A stretch of 45,992 bases of DNA from Acidobacteriota bacterium (GCA_011523845.1 WTFV01000195.1:1-45992), one strand, 5' to 3'. Positions 1 to 8,049 are shown, counted from the first letter of the stretch. The notes: generated by a model from the letters alone, not told the origin. Translations and numbers: made by a program.

Positions 1-407
1 TGACGCTGCCCTACCGGTTCTCCATTCTGCCCACAGATTCTGCGGAAGACCCCAACTTCGAAGGGATCCACCACGTCCGAGTCAGTGCCCTTCCGGGAGT
101 TCATCAGTGAGCAAGCCAGACGGTAGTTGTGCCATTCGTAGACGAGGTCTCTACGAACGGACTTCGCAACCATGTGGTCGACGCTGGGCGCACCTGTACC
201 GCCCGAAATGCGCAGACACAGATAAGAGCAGATGCGATTGTAGCTCTCAAGCAATTCGGGCAACACCCTCCGCCAATACGGAGGAAACTCACTGGCGGGA
301 ATCTTGTCCCCGAAACGTTCAACCAGCTCCGCCACGGCGCGCCGTCCTGGCTGTCTCACCGCGGTGTCGAAAGTTGGGGGCTCTTCCGCCGGTCTGACGG
401 GAATCAC
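1..407 (-). CDS. HNH endonuclease, PtuB-like (3' end cut by window edge)
   Basis: Translating the minus strand from GTG at 407 gives 135 residues without a stop up to the window edge, so the gene is partial. It begins VIPVRPAEEPPTFD and carries an HNH signature: VDHMVAKS with Asp77-His78, then YEWHNYRLAC with Asn94, then LMNSRKG with Asn103. This is the layout of HNH nucleases that sit beside AAA ATPases, such as PtuB of Septu. The GTG overlaps the TGA of the upstream ATPase (GTGA), so translation is probably coupled. The expected role is a DNA or RNA nuclease effector controlled by the ATPase. The HNH call is seen in the sequence; the defence role is inferred from family and neighbours. Confidence 0.85.
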   Translation of the reverse strand, partial: MIPVRPAEEPPTFDTAVRQPGRRAVAELVERFGDKIPASEFPPYWRRVLPELLESYNRICSYLCLRISGGTGAPSVDHMVAKSVRRDLVYEWHNYRLACSLMNSRKGTDSDVVDPFEVGVFRRICGQNGEPVGQR

Positions 408-1708
408 GGAGTACCCCCACGGTCCTCCACGAACGCGTTCCAGCGCACCCAGAACCGGTCGATGTCCGGGAGCACGCCTCGCAGTTCCTTGTGGACCTCC
501 ATCACCTCGTCAAGTGGGGCATGGGTTTCCCTGAGGAGCTTCCGTGCACGTAGGACTGCCCGTTCAGCCTCGATACTGCCCCGCTCGGTCGCCAAGTCGA
601 AAGCCTCGCTCATGAGCCACGCACCGGGCGTGCCTCGTGGCGTGTAGGCGCGGCGATACAGTTTTGCCTCCGGCGGGTCGCCATGAAGATCCAAGTCCAA
701 CCACGCGTCCTGCTTCGGATCGAACCAGGGTTCGGCGGAAGCGAGCACCAGCGGTGCATGCGTGGAGGCAATGAGCTGTAGCTCAGCACCATCGAGAAGC
801 GTGCTGCCAACGTCCCGCAACGCCTTGAGGATCGACCGCTGCCATCTGGGATGAAGATGGCTCTCCGCCTCGTCGAAGAGCATGGTGACCTCACGGGCAG
901 CCTTCTCACCAGTCAGCTCTGCTGCTACCCGGTGCTCGCTCCAGGCCCACGTCAACATATAGGCGAGCGCCACGATCCGACGAATCCCCGACGATGCGTG
1001 CAGGATGGGTACCGCTCCGGCATAGCTCGTCCGGATCGACGGAATGTCTCGCGCATCGTCGATCGACAGCCGCATCGGAGGTCCCGGCTCCAGCGGGTCG
1101 CCGTCGGTCCAATCGGGCGACAGCGCGCGCAATGCCGAGGCCATGGCTCTCGACATGGCATCCTCGGCCTTGATCCAACCCGACCAGTCATGCAGCAGCC
1201 CGTTACAGAGCGGTACTGTCCTCCCGTCTGCAACGGCCCCTAGACCGTCCCACACCTCGGACGCAGTAAACACGTATGGAGGTCGTCGCTTGAGATTCAG
1301 GGTGCTGGGCCATCGTGGCCGCCCGTTACGGGCGACATCCCACACCGAAAAGGAACCATCTGCGTGCGCATACACGACCAGACCAGGGGTTTCAGGCCGC
1401 GGTCGAGGCGTCCACGCCTCCTCTACCGGTGAATAACTCACGTGCGAGCTGATCTCTTTCTCGGCAAATCGCTGACGAGACCATATCGTCGAACGCCGTT
1501 TCCGGTCGCGGGGTCGAGCCGGCAGGCCCGAGGTCATGTGCAGGTTGACCTCCGCTGGCCAAACCCCAGTCAACGCCCACCACGCAGCGTCCAGCAGAAA
1601 GCTCTTTCCGAGGCCGTTGTCCCCGGTGATGAGGTTCACCCGCGGGGCGAACTCGACCTCCATACGAGGTGCGGGACCCACATTCTCGAGCTTGAGGTAC
1701 TCCAGCAT
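404..1708 (-). CDS. AAA family ATPase (AAA_21/PtuA-like), partner of the HNH nuclease
   Basis: 434 residues from ATG at 1708, chosen because GAAGAGG lies just upstream and homology-like sequence starts with MLEYLKLENVG; the open frame further upstream overlaps the Uma2 gene and looks non-coding. Walker A is GDNGLGKS (29-36). An SSGIRR stretch at 239-244 lies where the ABC signature is expected. Walker B is TMLFDEAE (275-282), followed by HLHPRWQ, and the switch His is in STHAPL (about 317). This is an ABC/SMC-like ATPase of the OLD/RecF/PtuA kind. It starts 17 bases after the Uma2 stop and overlaps the HNH start by a GTGA, so it is the third gene of a coupled four-gene unit. Function as sensor/regulator of the nuclease is inferred. 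Confidence 0.87.
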   Translation of the reverse strand: MLEYLKLENVGPAPRMEVEFAPRVNLITGDNGLGKSFLLDAAWWALTGVWPAEVNLHMTSGLPARPRDRKRRSTIWSRQRFAEKEISSHVSYSPVEEAWTPRPRPETPGLVVYAHADGSFSVWDVARNGRPRWPSTLNLKRRPPYVFTASEVWDGLGAVADGRTVPLCNGLLHDWSGWIKAEDAMSRAMASALRALSPDWTDGDPLEPGPPMRLSIDDARDIPSIRTSYAGAVPILHASSGIRRIVALAYMLTWAWSEHRVAAELTGEKAAREVTMLFDEAESHLHPRWQRSILKALRDVGSTLLDGAELQLIASTHAPLVLASAEPWFDPKQDAWLDLDLHGDPPEAKLYRRAYTPRGTPGAWLMSEAFDLATERGSIEAERAVLRARKLLRETHAPLDEVMEVHKELRGVLPDIDRFWVRWNAFVEDRGGTP

Positions 1709-1725
1709 GGGCGCCTCTTCCGACC

Positions 1726-2295
1726 TCAGGTGAACAACTCTCGGACGCGCACGGCGAAGCCCGGGAGCACGGGGCCTCCTTCCAGGATGTCCGCGTCCCG
1801 GAGCACCTCGGCCGGCTGCCCGTGGCGGTGAACGGTTACTGATCGCGTATCGGGATACGCAACCCACACGGCCCGCGTGCCCGCCTCCAGCCAGTCCCGG
1901 ATCTTGTCCTGGACCGCGGCCGTGGAATCGCCCGGCGAGACCACTTCTACTGCCAGATCGGGCGCCATCTCGGGGAACCCCGCAGGAGCCTCCTCCGTTC
2001 CCAGCCGCTCGCCGGCCACGAAAGCCACGTCCGGCGCTCGCACCGTGTCCGGACTCCGCCGCAGGAGGAAGCCGGTTTCCGCCGCAAAGACCCGGCCCAG
2101 ATCCCGCTCCAACACATGATTGCCGATGAAGAGCCCGAACTTGTGTGCGACCTGCCCGTGTCGTCCTCCCGCCAGCGCCATGACAACGAGATCTCCTCTC
2201 ACGAGCTCCGTACGCTTGCCCAGGATCGAGAGGCGCACCGAGACGAGCAGCAATTCGTCTGCCGTAACCGGGGTCTTCGCGGCGCTTGTCCTCAT
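1726..2295 (-). CDS. Uma2 family (PD-(D/E)xK) endonuclease
   Basis: 189 residues from ATG at 2295. The start is fixed by an ATGA overlap with the upstream ATPase stop (TGA 2294-2292) and an AGAGAG element before it. Features of the Uma2/DUF820 nuclease fold: Asp89 in RAPDVAFV, Glu117 in PDLAVEVVSPGDS (113-124), and Lys131 in QDKIRDWLEAGT, so the PD-ExK set looks complete. Length is normal for the family. Uma2 genes are usually solitary in Cyanobacteria and similar genomes; here one is locked between two ATPase genes. A nuclease role follows from the family fold; its target is unknown. Confidence 0.85.
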   Translation of the reverse strand: MRTSAAKTPVTADELLLVSVRLSILGKRTELVRGDLVVMALAGGRHGQVAHKFGLFIGNHVLERDLGRVFAAETGFLLRRSPDTVRAPDVAFVAGERLGTEEAPAGFPEMAPDLAVEVVSPGDSTAAVQDKIRDWLEAGTRAVWVAYPDTRSVTVHRHGQPAEVLRDADILEGGPVLPGFAVRVRELFT

Positions 2296-3659
2296 CGCTC
2301 TACTCTCTGGGATCCATTCCACGCGGACGGGTGGTCTCCCTCGGGGCAGATCTCTTCGACTTCGAAACGCGTGAGGCCACTCTCCGAATCGGAGGACACC
2401 CCGCTCCTCATCCGGGTTCTCGAAGTGCGCGACTGCGTTTCCGGCGTCAACGTGGACACGACGTCCGACGCGACGACTTCGCAATCCCGCAGCGCGGACA
2501 TCACCACCGGGGAGTGGGTGTTCACCAGGATCTGAAAGCAGGTCTGCGCCCCGGCCGATTCGGTACAGCCGGCCGCGGACCGAATGAGCTCCATCAACGC
2601 CGGTATTCGCGCCTCGTGAACCCCGTTCTCAGGTTCCTCCCAGCAGAGGACCCCTCCGTGTTGGGGATCGTTCAGGATCGTCACCAGGGCCAGGAGACGA
2701 AGGGTGCCGTCCGAGATCACACGGGAACTGAAGGAGAGCGAATCGGCCAGTCTGAGAGCGAACGAATACTCCGAGTCGCCCGGATCGTCCCGAACCACCA
2801 GACCCGCCACCGACGGAATCAGTGAGGACAAGTCCGCCGCGACATCCGACAGAAGACCGTCCGGCCTCTTCTCGGTTCTCGTCTCCTCCGTCAGCTTGGC
2901 GAGCACGGTGGCGAGGTTGGAGGCGTCGGGAAGCAGTCGCCGCGGCGCCAGCCGGTCGGTCGCACGTCTGGAGGCCTGCGGATCGATTTGCAGGAACTGA
3001 GTCGACGACAGCAGCGTGCGCAGAGCATACAAGTGCGGAAACTCCGCGGTCGTCACCGTGGAAAGCCCCGTGCGAGACGCTTCCTTGGCCGACAGCCCCA
3101 GCGGCCGGCCCCTCTTGCCGGGACCGTCCTGACGGATCTCTATGACGTGCGACTCCTCGCTCGACCCGGAACGCGTCGCGATGAAGGGCTTCGACTGTTG
3201 TCCGTACCTGATCGACCCGCTGTTCCAGGTCAGCGACCCGCGCTCTTCTCTCCGCCGTATCGGCAGACAGTGTTCCCGGTGAACGTATACACCCTCCAGC
3301 CGCCGGTCAGCCCCGGTTCGAACCGCGATCTCCAGCTCGTACCGAATGCGCTGCGTCCGCAACTCGAACGACTTGCCGAACGGATCCGTGCCGTGGGGTT
3401 CGAGCAGGACTTCGACGGCAAAGGCCATCCGGTCGGAGCGCTTCGCAGCCGTGCGGCGGAACAGCTCTTCCGGTCGGCCCCTCAACTCCTGCATCGCCTC
3501 CCGAATGTCGGTCTGCGCCAGGCGCGAAATGAACTTGATCGCATCGAACAGATTGGACTTGCCGGACGCGTTCGGGCCCACAACGGCCGTGAATGGACGC
3601 AAGTCGAGCCTGAAGTTGTCGAAGGTCTTGAAGCCGTCGATCTCGATGCGGGTGATCAC
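2292..3659 (-). CDS. AAA family ATPase (AAA_21, RecF/SMC-like), first gene of the cassette
   Basis: 455 residues from GTG at 3659, where the typical beginning VITRIEIDGFKTFDNF appears; residues upstream in the same frame are not family-like. Walker A is GPNASGKS (28-35). An ISDGTLR element (315-321) stands for the signature motif. Walker B is GGVLCWEEPE (335-344) and the switch region is VNTHSPV (379-385). The family is COG4637-like ATPases, which often pair with a nuclease. The TGA stop overlaps the ATG of the Uma2 gene. No clear promoter was found upstream; the divergent ABC locus begins about 250-500 bases away. Confidence 0.85.
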   Translation of the reverse strand: MITRIEIDGFKTFDNFRLDLRPFTAVVGPNASGKSNLFDAIKFISRLAQTDIREAMQELRGRPEELFRRTAAKRSDRMAFAVEVLLEPHGTDPFGKSFELRTQRIRYELEIAVRTGADRRLEGVYVHREHCLPIRRREERGSLTWNSGSIRYGQQSKPFIATRSGSSEESHVIEIRQDGPGKRGRPLGLSAKEASRTGLSTVTTAEFPHLYALRTLLSSTQFLQIDPQASRRATDRLAPRRLLPDASNLATVLAKLTEETRTEKRPDGLLSDVAADLSSLIPSVAGLVVRDDPGDSEYSFALRLADSLSFSSRVISDGTLRLLALVTILNDPQHGGVLCWEEPENGVHEARIPALMELIRSAAGCTESAGAQTCFQILVNTHSPVVMSALRDCEVVASDVVSTLTPETQSRTSRTRMRSGVSSDSESGLTRFEVEEICPEGDHPSAWNGSQRVER

Positions 3660-3908
3660 CGAGAACCCACCCAGGCCGGGAGCCGGATCGCCAAGTCGCC
3701 CCAATGCATGGATGCAATGTACCGGACGGCCGCCTGCGCGGCAATCCTGGGTCAACCGTATCGTCACTCGTCAACCGAACAGGTCCGCACGAAGGATTCC
3801 ACCCAGATCATGCCCCAGGCGCCCCGAGACCGACTGCGCGGGCAGTTGACCGGACACGCACGACGGTCCGCAGTAGAATCGTCTGCCAACACAGCGCCCG
3901 AGAAAGCC

Positions 3909-4163
3909 ATGTCTTCTATCGTCCTTCTGCTCGCAGAGGCCTTACGGCGTCTGGCCGCGATCTCCTGCAGGACCGTACGCACCGAAGCAGTCCATGCGCG
4001 CGAGGCGATTCTGAAGTACCTCGGGGAGTTGGAGGACCTCCTTCTGGCGGAGGAACGACTGGATACGCCTGCCAGGCGGTGGTCTCACGAGGACTTGGTA
4101 GCCGGCGTAGATCTGGTCCGACCCGGCGCCAGGCACACCGCTGAAGCCGGCCCGTCGGGATGA
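3909..4163 (+). CDS. possible small helical protein, coupled to ABC ATPase
   Basis: 84 codons from ATG at 3909, preceded by GAGAAAG. Its TGA (4161-4163) overlaps the ATG of the ABC ATPase (4160) as ATGA. The product is Leu/Glu/Arg-rich and likely helical (for example YLGELEDLLLAEERLD), without signal or known motif. A TAGAAT hexamer at 3874-3879 could be a -10 site, but no good -35 lies at the right distance. I do not recognise the protein. The minus strand here also has a short open frame (4136-3942), and the region could be non-coding leader. Confidence 0.35.
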   Translation: MSSIVLLLAEALRRLAAISCRTVRTEAVHAREAILKYLGELEDLLLAEERLDTPARRWSHEDLVAGVDLVRPGARHTAEAGPSG

Positions 4164-5080
4164 ATCCTGATCACGTCATCGAGGTCGACGCGATCCGCAA
4201 GGCGTACGGCCCGACGGTCGCGGCCGACGACGTTTCCTTCACGGTGCGGCGGGGCGAAATCTTCGGCCTCATCGGACCGAACGGGGCCGGCAAGACCACG
4301 ACGATGGAGTGCATCGAGGGGCTGCGCGCACCGGACGCGGGCCGAATCCAGGTGCTCGGGCTCGACCCGGTCCGCGACCGGTGGGCGCTCCAGCTCCGGA
4401 TCGGGGTGCAGCTTCAGGAAGCGCAGCTCCAGAAGCGCATCAAGGTGTGGGAGGCGGTCGCCTTCTGGCGGTCGCTCTATCCGACGGCGGTGGCGGGCGG
4501 CCGGTTGCTCCGGCAGCTCGGGCTCCATGACAAGCGCGACGCCTGGTTCATGACCCTGTCGGGCGGCCAGAAGCAGCGCCTGTTCATCGCCCTGGCGCTG
4601 GTCAACGACCCGGAGGTGGTGTTTCTCGACGAGCTCACGACAGGCCTCGACCCGCAGGCGCGGCGCGCCATCTGGGACCTCGTGCGCGGCATCCGCGATC
4701 GCGGAAAGACCGTGTTCCTGACGACGCATCTCATGGAGGAAGCCGAGCGCCTGTGCGACCGGGTGGCAATCCTCGATCACGGCCGGATCATCGACATGGA
4801 CCGGCCCGCCGCGCTGGTCGAGCGGCACTGCCCGCAGCGCACCGTCGTCGTCGCCACGGAGTTCCCCGACGCCGCCGACCGCTTCGAGGCCGTTCCGAGC
4901 GCCACCGCGGTCAGGAGCGAAGGAGACCGCCACACCATCGACGGCCGGGGCGACGACCTGATCACCGACGTCATCCACACGATCTCCGAGCACCGGATGC
5001 CGGTCTCCGAGTTCCGCACCGTGCTGCCGACCCTCGAGGACGTCTTCCTGACGCTCACCGGCCGGTCGATCCGCGCGTGA
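4160..5080 (+). CDS. ABC-2 type transporter ATP-binding protein
   Basis: 306 residues. Walker A GPNGAGKT (39-46), signature LSGGQKQR (133-140), Walker B VVFLDE (153-158) and switch His190 (LTTHLMEEAERLCD) are all intact, as in CcmA/DrrA-like exporters. The C-terminal part ends with a typical PTLEDVFLTLTGR element. The permease follows after 8 bases, making a two-component exporter. Substrate cannot be told; relatives move drugs, lipids or polysaccharides. The start ATG overlaps a possible small upstream gene. Confidence 0.93.
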   Translation: MNPDHVIEVDAIRKAYGPTVAADDVSFTVRRGEIFGLIGPNGAGKTTTMECIEGLRAPDAGRIQVLGLDPVRDRWALQLRIGVQLQEAQLQKRIKVWEAVAFWRSLYPTAVAGGRLLRQLGLHDKRDAWFMTLSGGQKQRLFIALALVNDPEVVFLDELTTGLDPQARRAIWDLVRGIRDRGKTVFLTTHLMEEAERLCDRVAILDHGRIIDMDRPAALVERHCPQRTVVVATEFPDAADRFEAVPSATAVRSEGDRHTIDGRGDDLITDVIHTISEHRMPVSEFRTVLPTLEDVFLTLTGRSIRA

Positions 5081-5088
5081 GATGCACG

Positions 5089-5862
5089 ATGCAGGCGATG
5101 CTGCGAAACCTCCTGCACCTCGTCTGGCTCGAGACGAAGATCTTCGTCCGCGAGCCGCTCGGCGTGGTCGGCTCGGTCGCCGTGCCGGTGCTGCTCTTCC
5201 TCGTCGTGGGCCGGATCGCCATCGGCGGCGCCGGCGCGCGTGCCGTACAGGAAGCCGCCCCCGGCGACGTGGCGTTCCTGCGGACCGACCTGCCCGTCTT
5301 CGTCGCCATCCTGATCACGCTGAGCGCCGTCCTCTCGCTCGTCACCATCATCGCCATCTATCGCGAGGGGGGAATCCTCAAGCGGCTGCGCGCCACGCCG
5401 GTCCGCCCGCCGACCATTCTGCTCGCGCACGTGCTGGTCAAGCTGCTCTTCACGGCCGTAACGCTCGGCCTGATGGTGCTGGCCGGCCGGCGCTTCTACC
5501 CCGTCGGCGTCGACGCGCCGCTGGCCGCGTTCACGGTGGCGCTGGTGCTCAGCACGTGGAGCCTGCTGTCCATCGGCTTCGTCATCGCCAGCGTGGTGCC
5601 GACGGCCCGCTTCGCGCAGCCGCTCGGAGCGCTGCTGCTCTATCCGATGATCCCGCTGTCGGGGCTCTTCACGCCGATCGACACGCTGCCGCCCGCACTG
5701 GAGACGGTCGCGCGCTTCCTGCCGCTGACCTACGCGGTGTCGCTGCTGCGCGGCATCTGGAGCGGCAACCCGTGGTCGGCTCACCTCGGGGACGTTGCGG
5801 TACTCGGTCTCGTGTTCGTCGTCGCGACCGGTGTCGCCTCCAGGGTATTTCGCTGGGAGTGA
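5089..5862 (+). CDS. ABC-2 type transporter permease
   Basis: 257 residues from ATG at 5089 (MQAMLRNLLHLVWLETK). Two further ATGs are near: 5082 is in another frame and 5098 (residue 4) is an alternative start. Six hydrophobic segments are visible, including VPVLLFLVV, a segment before AIYREGGILKRLRATP, and LLYPMIPLSGLF; REGG-LKRLRATP is the cytoplasmic loop motif of ABC2_membrane permeases. It forms one exporter with the preceding ATPase, 8 bases upstream. Length is usual for the family. Confidence 0.92.
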   Translation: MQAMLRNLLHLVWLETKIFVREPLGVVGSVAVPVLLFLVVGRIAIGGAGARAVQEAAPGDVAFLRTDLPVFVAILITLSAVLSLVTIIAIYREGGILKRLRATPVRPPTILLAHVLVKLLFTAVTLGLMVLAGRRFYPVGVDAPLAAFTVALVLSTWSLLSIGFVIASVVPTARFAQPLGALLLYPMIPLSGLFTPIDTLPPALETVARFLPLTYAVSLLRGIWSGNPWSAHLGDVAVLGLVFVVATGVASRVFRWE

Positions 5863-5916
5863 CCACGTGAAGCCCACGCAGAGCGCACCCGATACGCTCG
5901 GCATGTACGCACAGTG

Positions 5917-5934
5917 ACACGTATACTGTGTTCA
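5917..5934 (+). promoter_or_regulatory. -10 box/operator for leaderless RHH-PIN toxin-antitoxin pair
   Basis: TATACT (5922-5927) ends six bases before the ATG at 5934, which fits a leaderless transcript starting at or next to the start codon. The box sits in a near-palindrome, ACAC-GTATAC-T-GTGT (5917-5931), a plausible operator for autoregulation by the ribbon-helix-helix antitoxin. The 13-mer at 5920-5932 recurs with one change at 22595-22607, upstream of the second toxin-antitoxin pair. Confidence 0.55.
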
Positions 5935-6164
5935 TGCAGAACATCACGCTCAGCGTCGACGAAACCGTGATCCGCGCGGTACGGCTGTACGCCGCCGAAC
6001 GTGGCTCGACGGTGAACGCGCTGGTCCGCGAGTACCTGACCGGGATCGCACGACGGGAGGATCGGGCCCGCAAGGCGCGGCAGCGCATCCGGGAGCTCAG
6101 CGAGCGCTCGAAGGCGCGGATCGGCTCCCGCACCTGGACCCGCGAGGAGCTTCATGAACGTTGA
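5934..6164 (+). CDS. ribbon-helix-helix antitoxin of PIN pair
   Basis: 76 residues from ATG 5934; a GTG at 5928 is the alternative start, but it lies directly after the -10-like box. The N-terminal part MQNITLSVDETVIRAVRLYA plus NALVREYLTGIA is a ribbon-helix-helix DNA-binding domain of the kind found in VapB/DUF6364-like antitoxins. The C-terminal half is Arg/Glu-rich (about 40-76) and would wrap the toxin. Its last 11 bases overlap the PIN toxin gene, as usual for VapBC modules. Confidence 0.85.
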   Translation: MQNITLSVDETVIRAVRLYAAERGSTVNALVREYLTGIARREDRARKARQRIRELSERSKARIGSRTWTREELHER

Positions 6165-6582
6165 CGCCTTCGTCGACACCAACGTACTGGTCTACGCGGT
6201 TGCCGGCGGCGAACAGGAGGGGGCAAAACGCGAACGCGCGCTCAAGCTGCTCGACGAGCTGGATTTCGGGCTTTCGGCCCAAGTGCTTCAGGAGTTCTAC
6301 GTCACCGTCGTCCGCAAGGTCGAGCAACCCCTGCGCCCCGCCGAGGCGCTCGAATGGATCGAGCAACTCGAGGCCTTTCCGTGCCAGCCGCTCGACTCGG
6401 CCCTTGTCAAGGTGGGCGCGGAGATCAGCCAGCGGCATCGGAACAGTTACTGGGACGGCGCGATCATCGCCGTGGCAGAGGCGCTCGGCGCCCGCACGCT
6501 GTTCAGCGAGGACCTGAGCCACGACCAGACGTACGGCTCCGTGCGCGTCGTGAACGCGTTTCTCGACGTCATGGAAGCGTAG
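6154..6582 (+). CDS. PIN domain ribonuclease toxin (VapC-like)
   Basis: 142 residues. PIN acidic residues are visible: Asp8 in FVDTNVLVY, Glu47 in QEFY, Asp101 in SYWDGAIIA and Asp120 in FSEDLSHDQ. The FVDTN start and NSYWDGAI are typical of VapC-family RNases that cleave tRNA or rRNA. The gene overlaps the RHH antitoxin by 11 bases. Neutralisation by that antitoxin is inferred from gene order. Confidence 0.92.
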   Translation: MNVDAFVDTNVLVYAVAGGEQEGAKRERALKLLDELDFGLSAQVLQEFYVTVVRKVEQPLRPAEALEWIEQLEAFPCQPLDSALVKVGAEISQRHRNSYWDGAIIAVAEALGARTLFSEDLSHDQTYGSVRVVNAFLDVMEA

Positions 6583-6609
6583 TGCTGACCAGATGCCGCT
6601 GAGCCCAGA

Positions 6610-6807
6610 TCAGGCGGGCACCTGCTCGTACGAGAACTCCGGGATACCCGTACGCTCGGACGCGTGCTCGACCGTGAGGGCGCAGATTCTCCCGTCGTCC
6701 CCGAGATCAAGCAACGTGTTCTCGTCCAAGTCCCGTGTCTCGACGACGCCGGCATGACGAAACTCGATGTACAGCGTATCAGTCTCGACGTAGTACCGTA
6801 TCTTCAT
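6610..6807 (-). CDS. DUF2283 domain protein
   Basis: 65 residues from ATG 6807, which overlaps the TGA of the upstream gene as ATGA. The pattern MKIRYYVETDTLYIEF, then RDLDENTLLDLGDDGRICAL, then VEHAS is the DUF2283 family (small beta-rich protein, typically 60-70 residues). These occur in pairs with small DUF4258-like or BrnT-like proteins and are suspected antitoxins. That role is not shown by the sequence. Confidence 0.85.
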   Translation of the reverse strand: MKIRYYVETDTLYIEFRHAGVVETRDLDENTLLDLGDDGRICALTVEHASERTGIPEFSYEQVPA

Positions 6808-7040
6808 GGCTTGAAGCCTCTGTCGAAAAACGCGTTGTGAACTGTCTCGCCGTCGCGAAGCAGGACAACTCTCAGGAAGCGCCCGCCCGCCTCTGGTATT
6901 CGTGCCCATCGGCGAATGCGCCCATCGGCCTGGACATGTTCACGGAGCGGGGCCTCCATGGCCCGCTCGATCCACTCGTCCGCAATTCCCGCTCTGTCCG
7001 GCCGAGTACGGATTACGTCGAAGTAGCCGGTAGTCTTCAC
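6804..7040 (-). CDS. small DUF4258-like protein, putative toxin partner of DUF2283
   Basis: 78 residues from GTG 7040. The sequence MKTTGYFDVIRTRPDR, then ERAMEAPLREHVQADGRIR, RFLRVVLLRDGETVHNAFFD matches the compact RelE/BrnT-like proteins found with DUF2283 partners. It starts 7 bases after the stop of the LVIVD propeller gene, so it may be read from the propeller mRNA. The stop overlaps the DUF2283 start. Toxin activity is inferred only; no single catalytic residue can be named with confidence. Confidence 0.75.
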   Translation of the reverse strand: MKTTGYFDVIRTRPDRAGIADEWIERAMEAPLREHVQADGRIRRWARIPEAGGRFLRVVLLRDGETVHNAFFDRGFKP

Positions 7041-7047
7041 CGCCCGG

Positions 7048-8049
7048 CTACCGCCGCAGCACCATCACCCAGCGATCATGCCCCTCCCGCTCGCTATCAC
7101 CTACGACCGCGAGAACCAGCGAGCCGGACGCGGAGACGTCGCGCGCCGGACGCGGCGTCTCGAAACCGCCCGCCGCCACGGGATTGGCCGGATCCGACAG
7201 ATCCACCACCTGCACGCCGGCCTCGGTATCGGCCACGTAGGCGTAGTGGCCATCGAGCGACACGCGGGTCGCGCGGCCGGGCGTCTCGAACGACGAGAGC
7301 TTGCTCGGCGCGGCCGGATCCGAGACGTCGTAGACCTGCAGGTCTCCCCCGCCGGCCCCGACGATCAGGCTCGGCCGCGAGCCCGCGCCCACCGACACCT
7401 CGATGTCGCGCGGCGCCGCCGGCGCGTGGATCACGCCGATCGGCTCGGGCATGCCCGGTCTGGAGAGGTCGAACACGTAGAGCCCCGACGGCGAATCGGT
7501 GGCGTAGGCGATGGTCCCGGCGGTGACCACGTCACGTGCGTAGCCGTCGAGGAAGAACGAGCCGATCCCGGCCGGCGCGGTCTCGTCCGACACGTCGACG
7601 AGGACGAAGCCCTCCATGTGATCGATGATGCCCACCTTGCCGCTCGCGACGTCGCCGATCTTCGTCTGCCCGAGCGTCTTGTGCTGGCCCAGCAGCACCG
7701 GCGCGTCCGCGTCGGATATGTCGAGGATGCCGAGCCCGAAGAAGTTGGCGCCGACGTAGGCGCGATCCTCCGTCAGGCGGAAGCCCCAGATCTCCTGCGG
7801 AAAGGTGTGCGAGCCGCGCCCGACGGGATTCGCCGGGTCGGAGATGTCCCAGATGGTGAACGTATGCCCGCCCGACACGTAGGCGCGATCGCCCTGGATG
7901 CGCACCAGCTCCGCCGGCCCCGGAATCACTCCTACCGGCTCGAGAGCCACTCCCTGAGCGGACGCGCTCGTCGCGAACAGACCGAGAGCGAACAGACCGA
8001 GAGCGGTCGCCGGCACCGCACCGCGCGTCATCGTCTGCAACGTCGTCAC
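7048..8049 (-). CDS. exported LVIVD-repeat beta-propeller protein
   Basis: 333 residues from GTG 8049, which overlaps the stop of the PQQ-type gene (GTGA). ATG at 8031 (MTRGAVPATALGLF) is an alternative start. A signal peptide ends near SASAQ. The rest is a chain of LVIVD-type blades with repeated VDLSDPANPV, WDISDPANPV, YDVSDPAAPS and LDISDADAPV elements, about 40 residues each, so a seven- or eight-bladed beta-propeller is likely. No enzyme motif is seen; such proteins are cell-surface or periplasmic binding scaffolds. It is coupled to the PQQ-type propeller upstream and the small DUF2283 pair downstream. Confidence 0.88.
   Translation of the reverse strand: MTTLQTMTRGAVPATALGLFALGLFATSASAQGVALEPVGVIPGPAELVRIQGDRAYVSGGHTFTIWDISDPANPVGRGSHTFPQEIWGFRLTEDRAYVGANFFGLGILDISDADAPVLLGQHKTLGQTKIGDVASGKVGIIDHMEGFVLVDVSDETAPAGIGSFFLDGYARDVVTAGTIAYATDSPSGLYVFDLSRPGMPEPIGVIHAPAAPRDIEVSVGAGSRPSLIVGAGGGDLQVYDVSDPAAPSKLSSFETPGRATRVSLDGHYAYVADTEAGVQVVDLSDPANPVAAGGFETPRPARDVSASGSLVLAVVGDSEREGHDRWVMVLRR

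Noticed and set aside
3..110. Plus-strand open end reading TLPYRFSILPTDSAEDPNFE, as if the tail of a gene
   Set aside because: It is the complement of the HNH gene, whose motifs on the minus strand are unambiguous.
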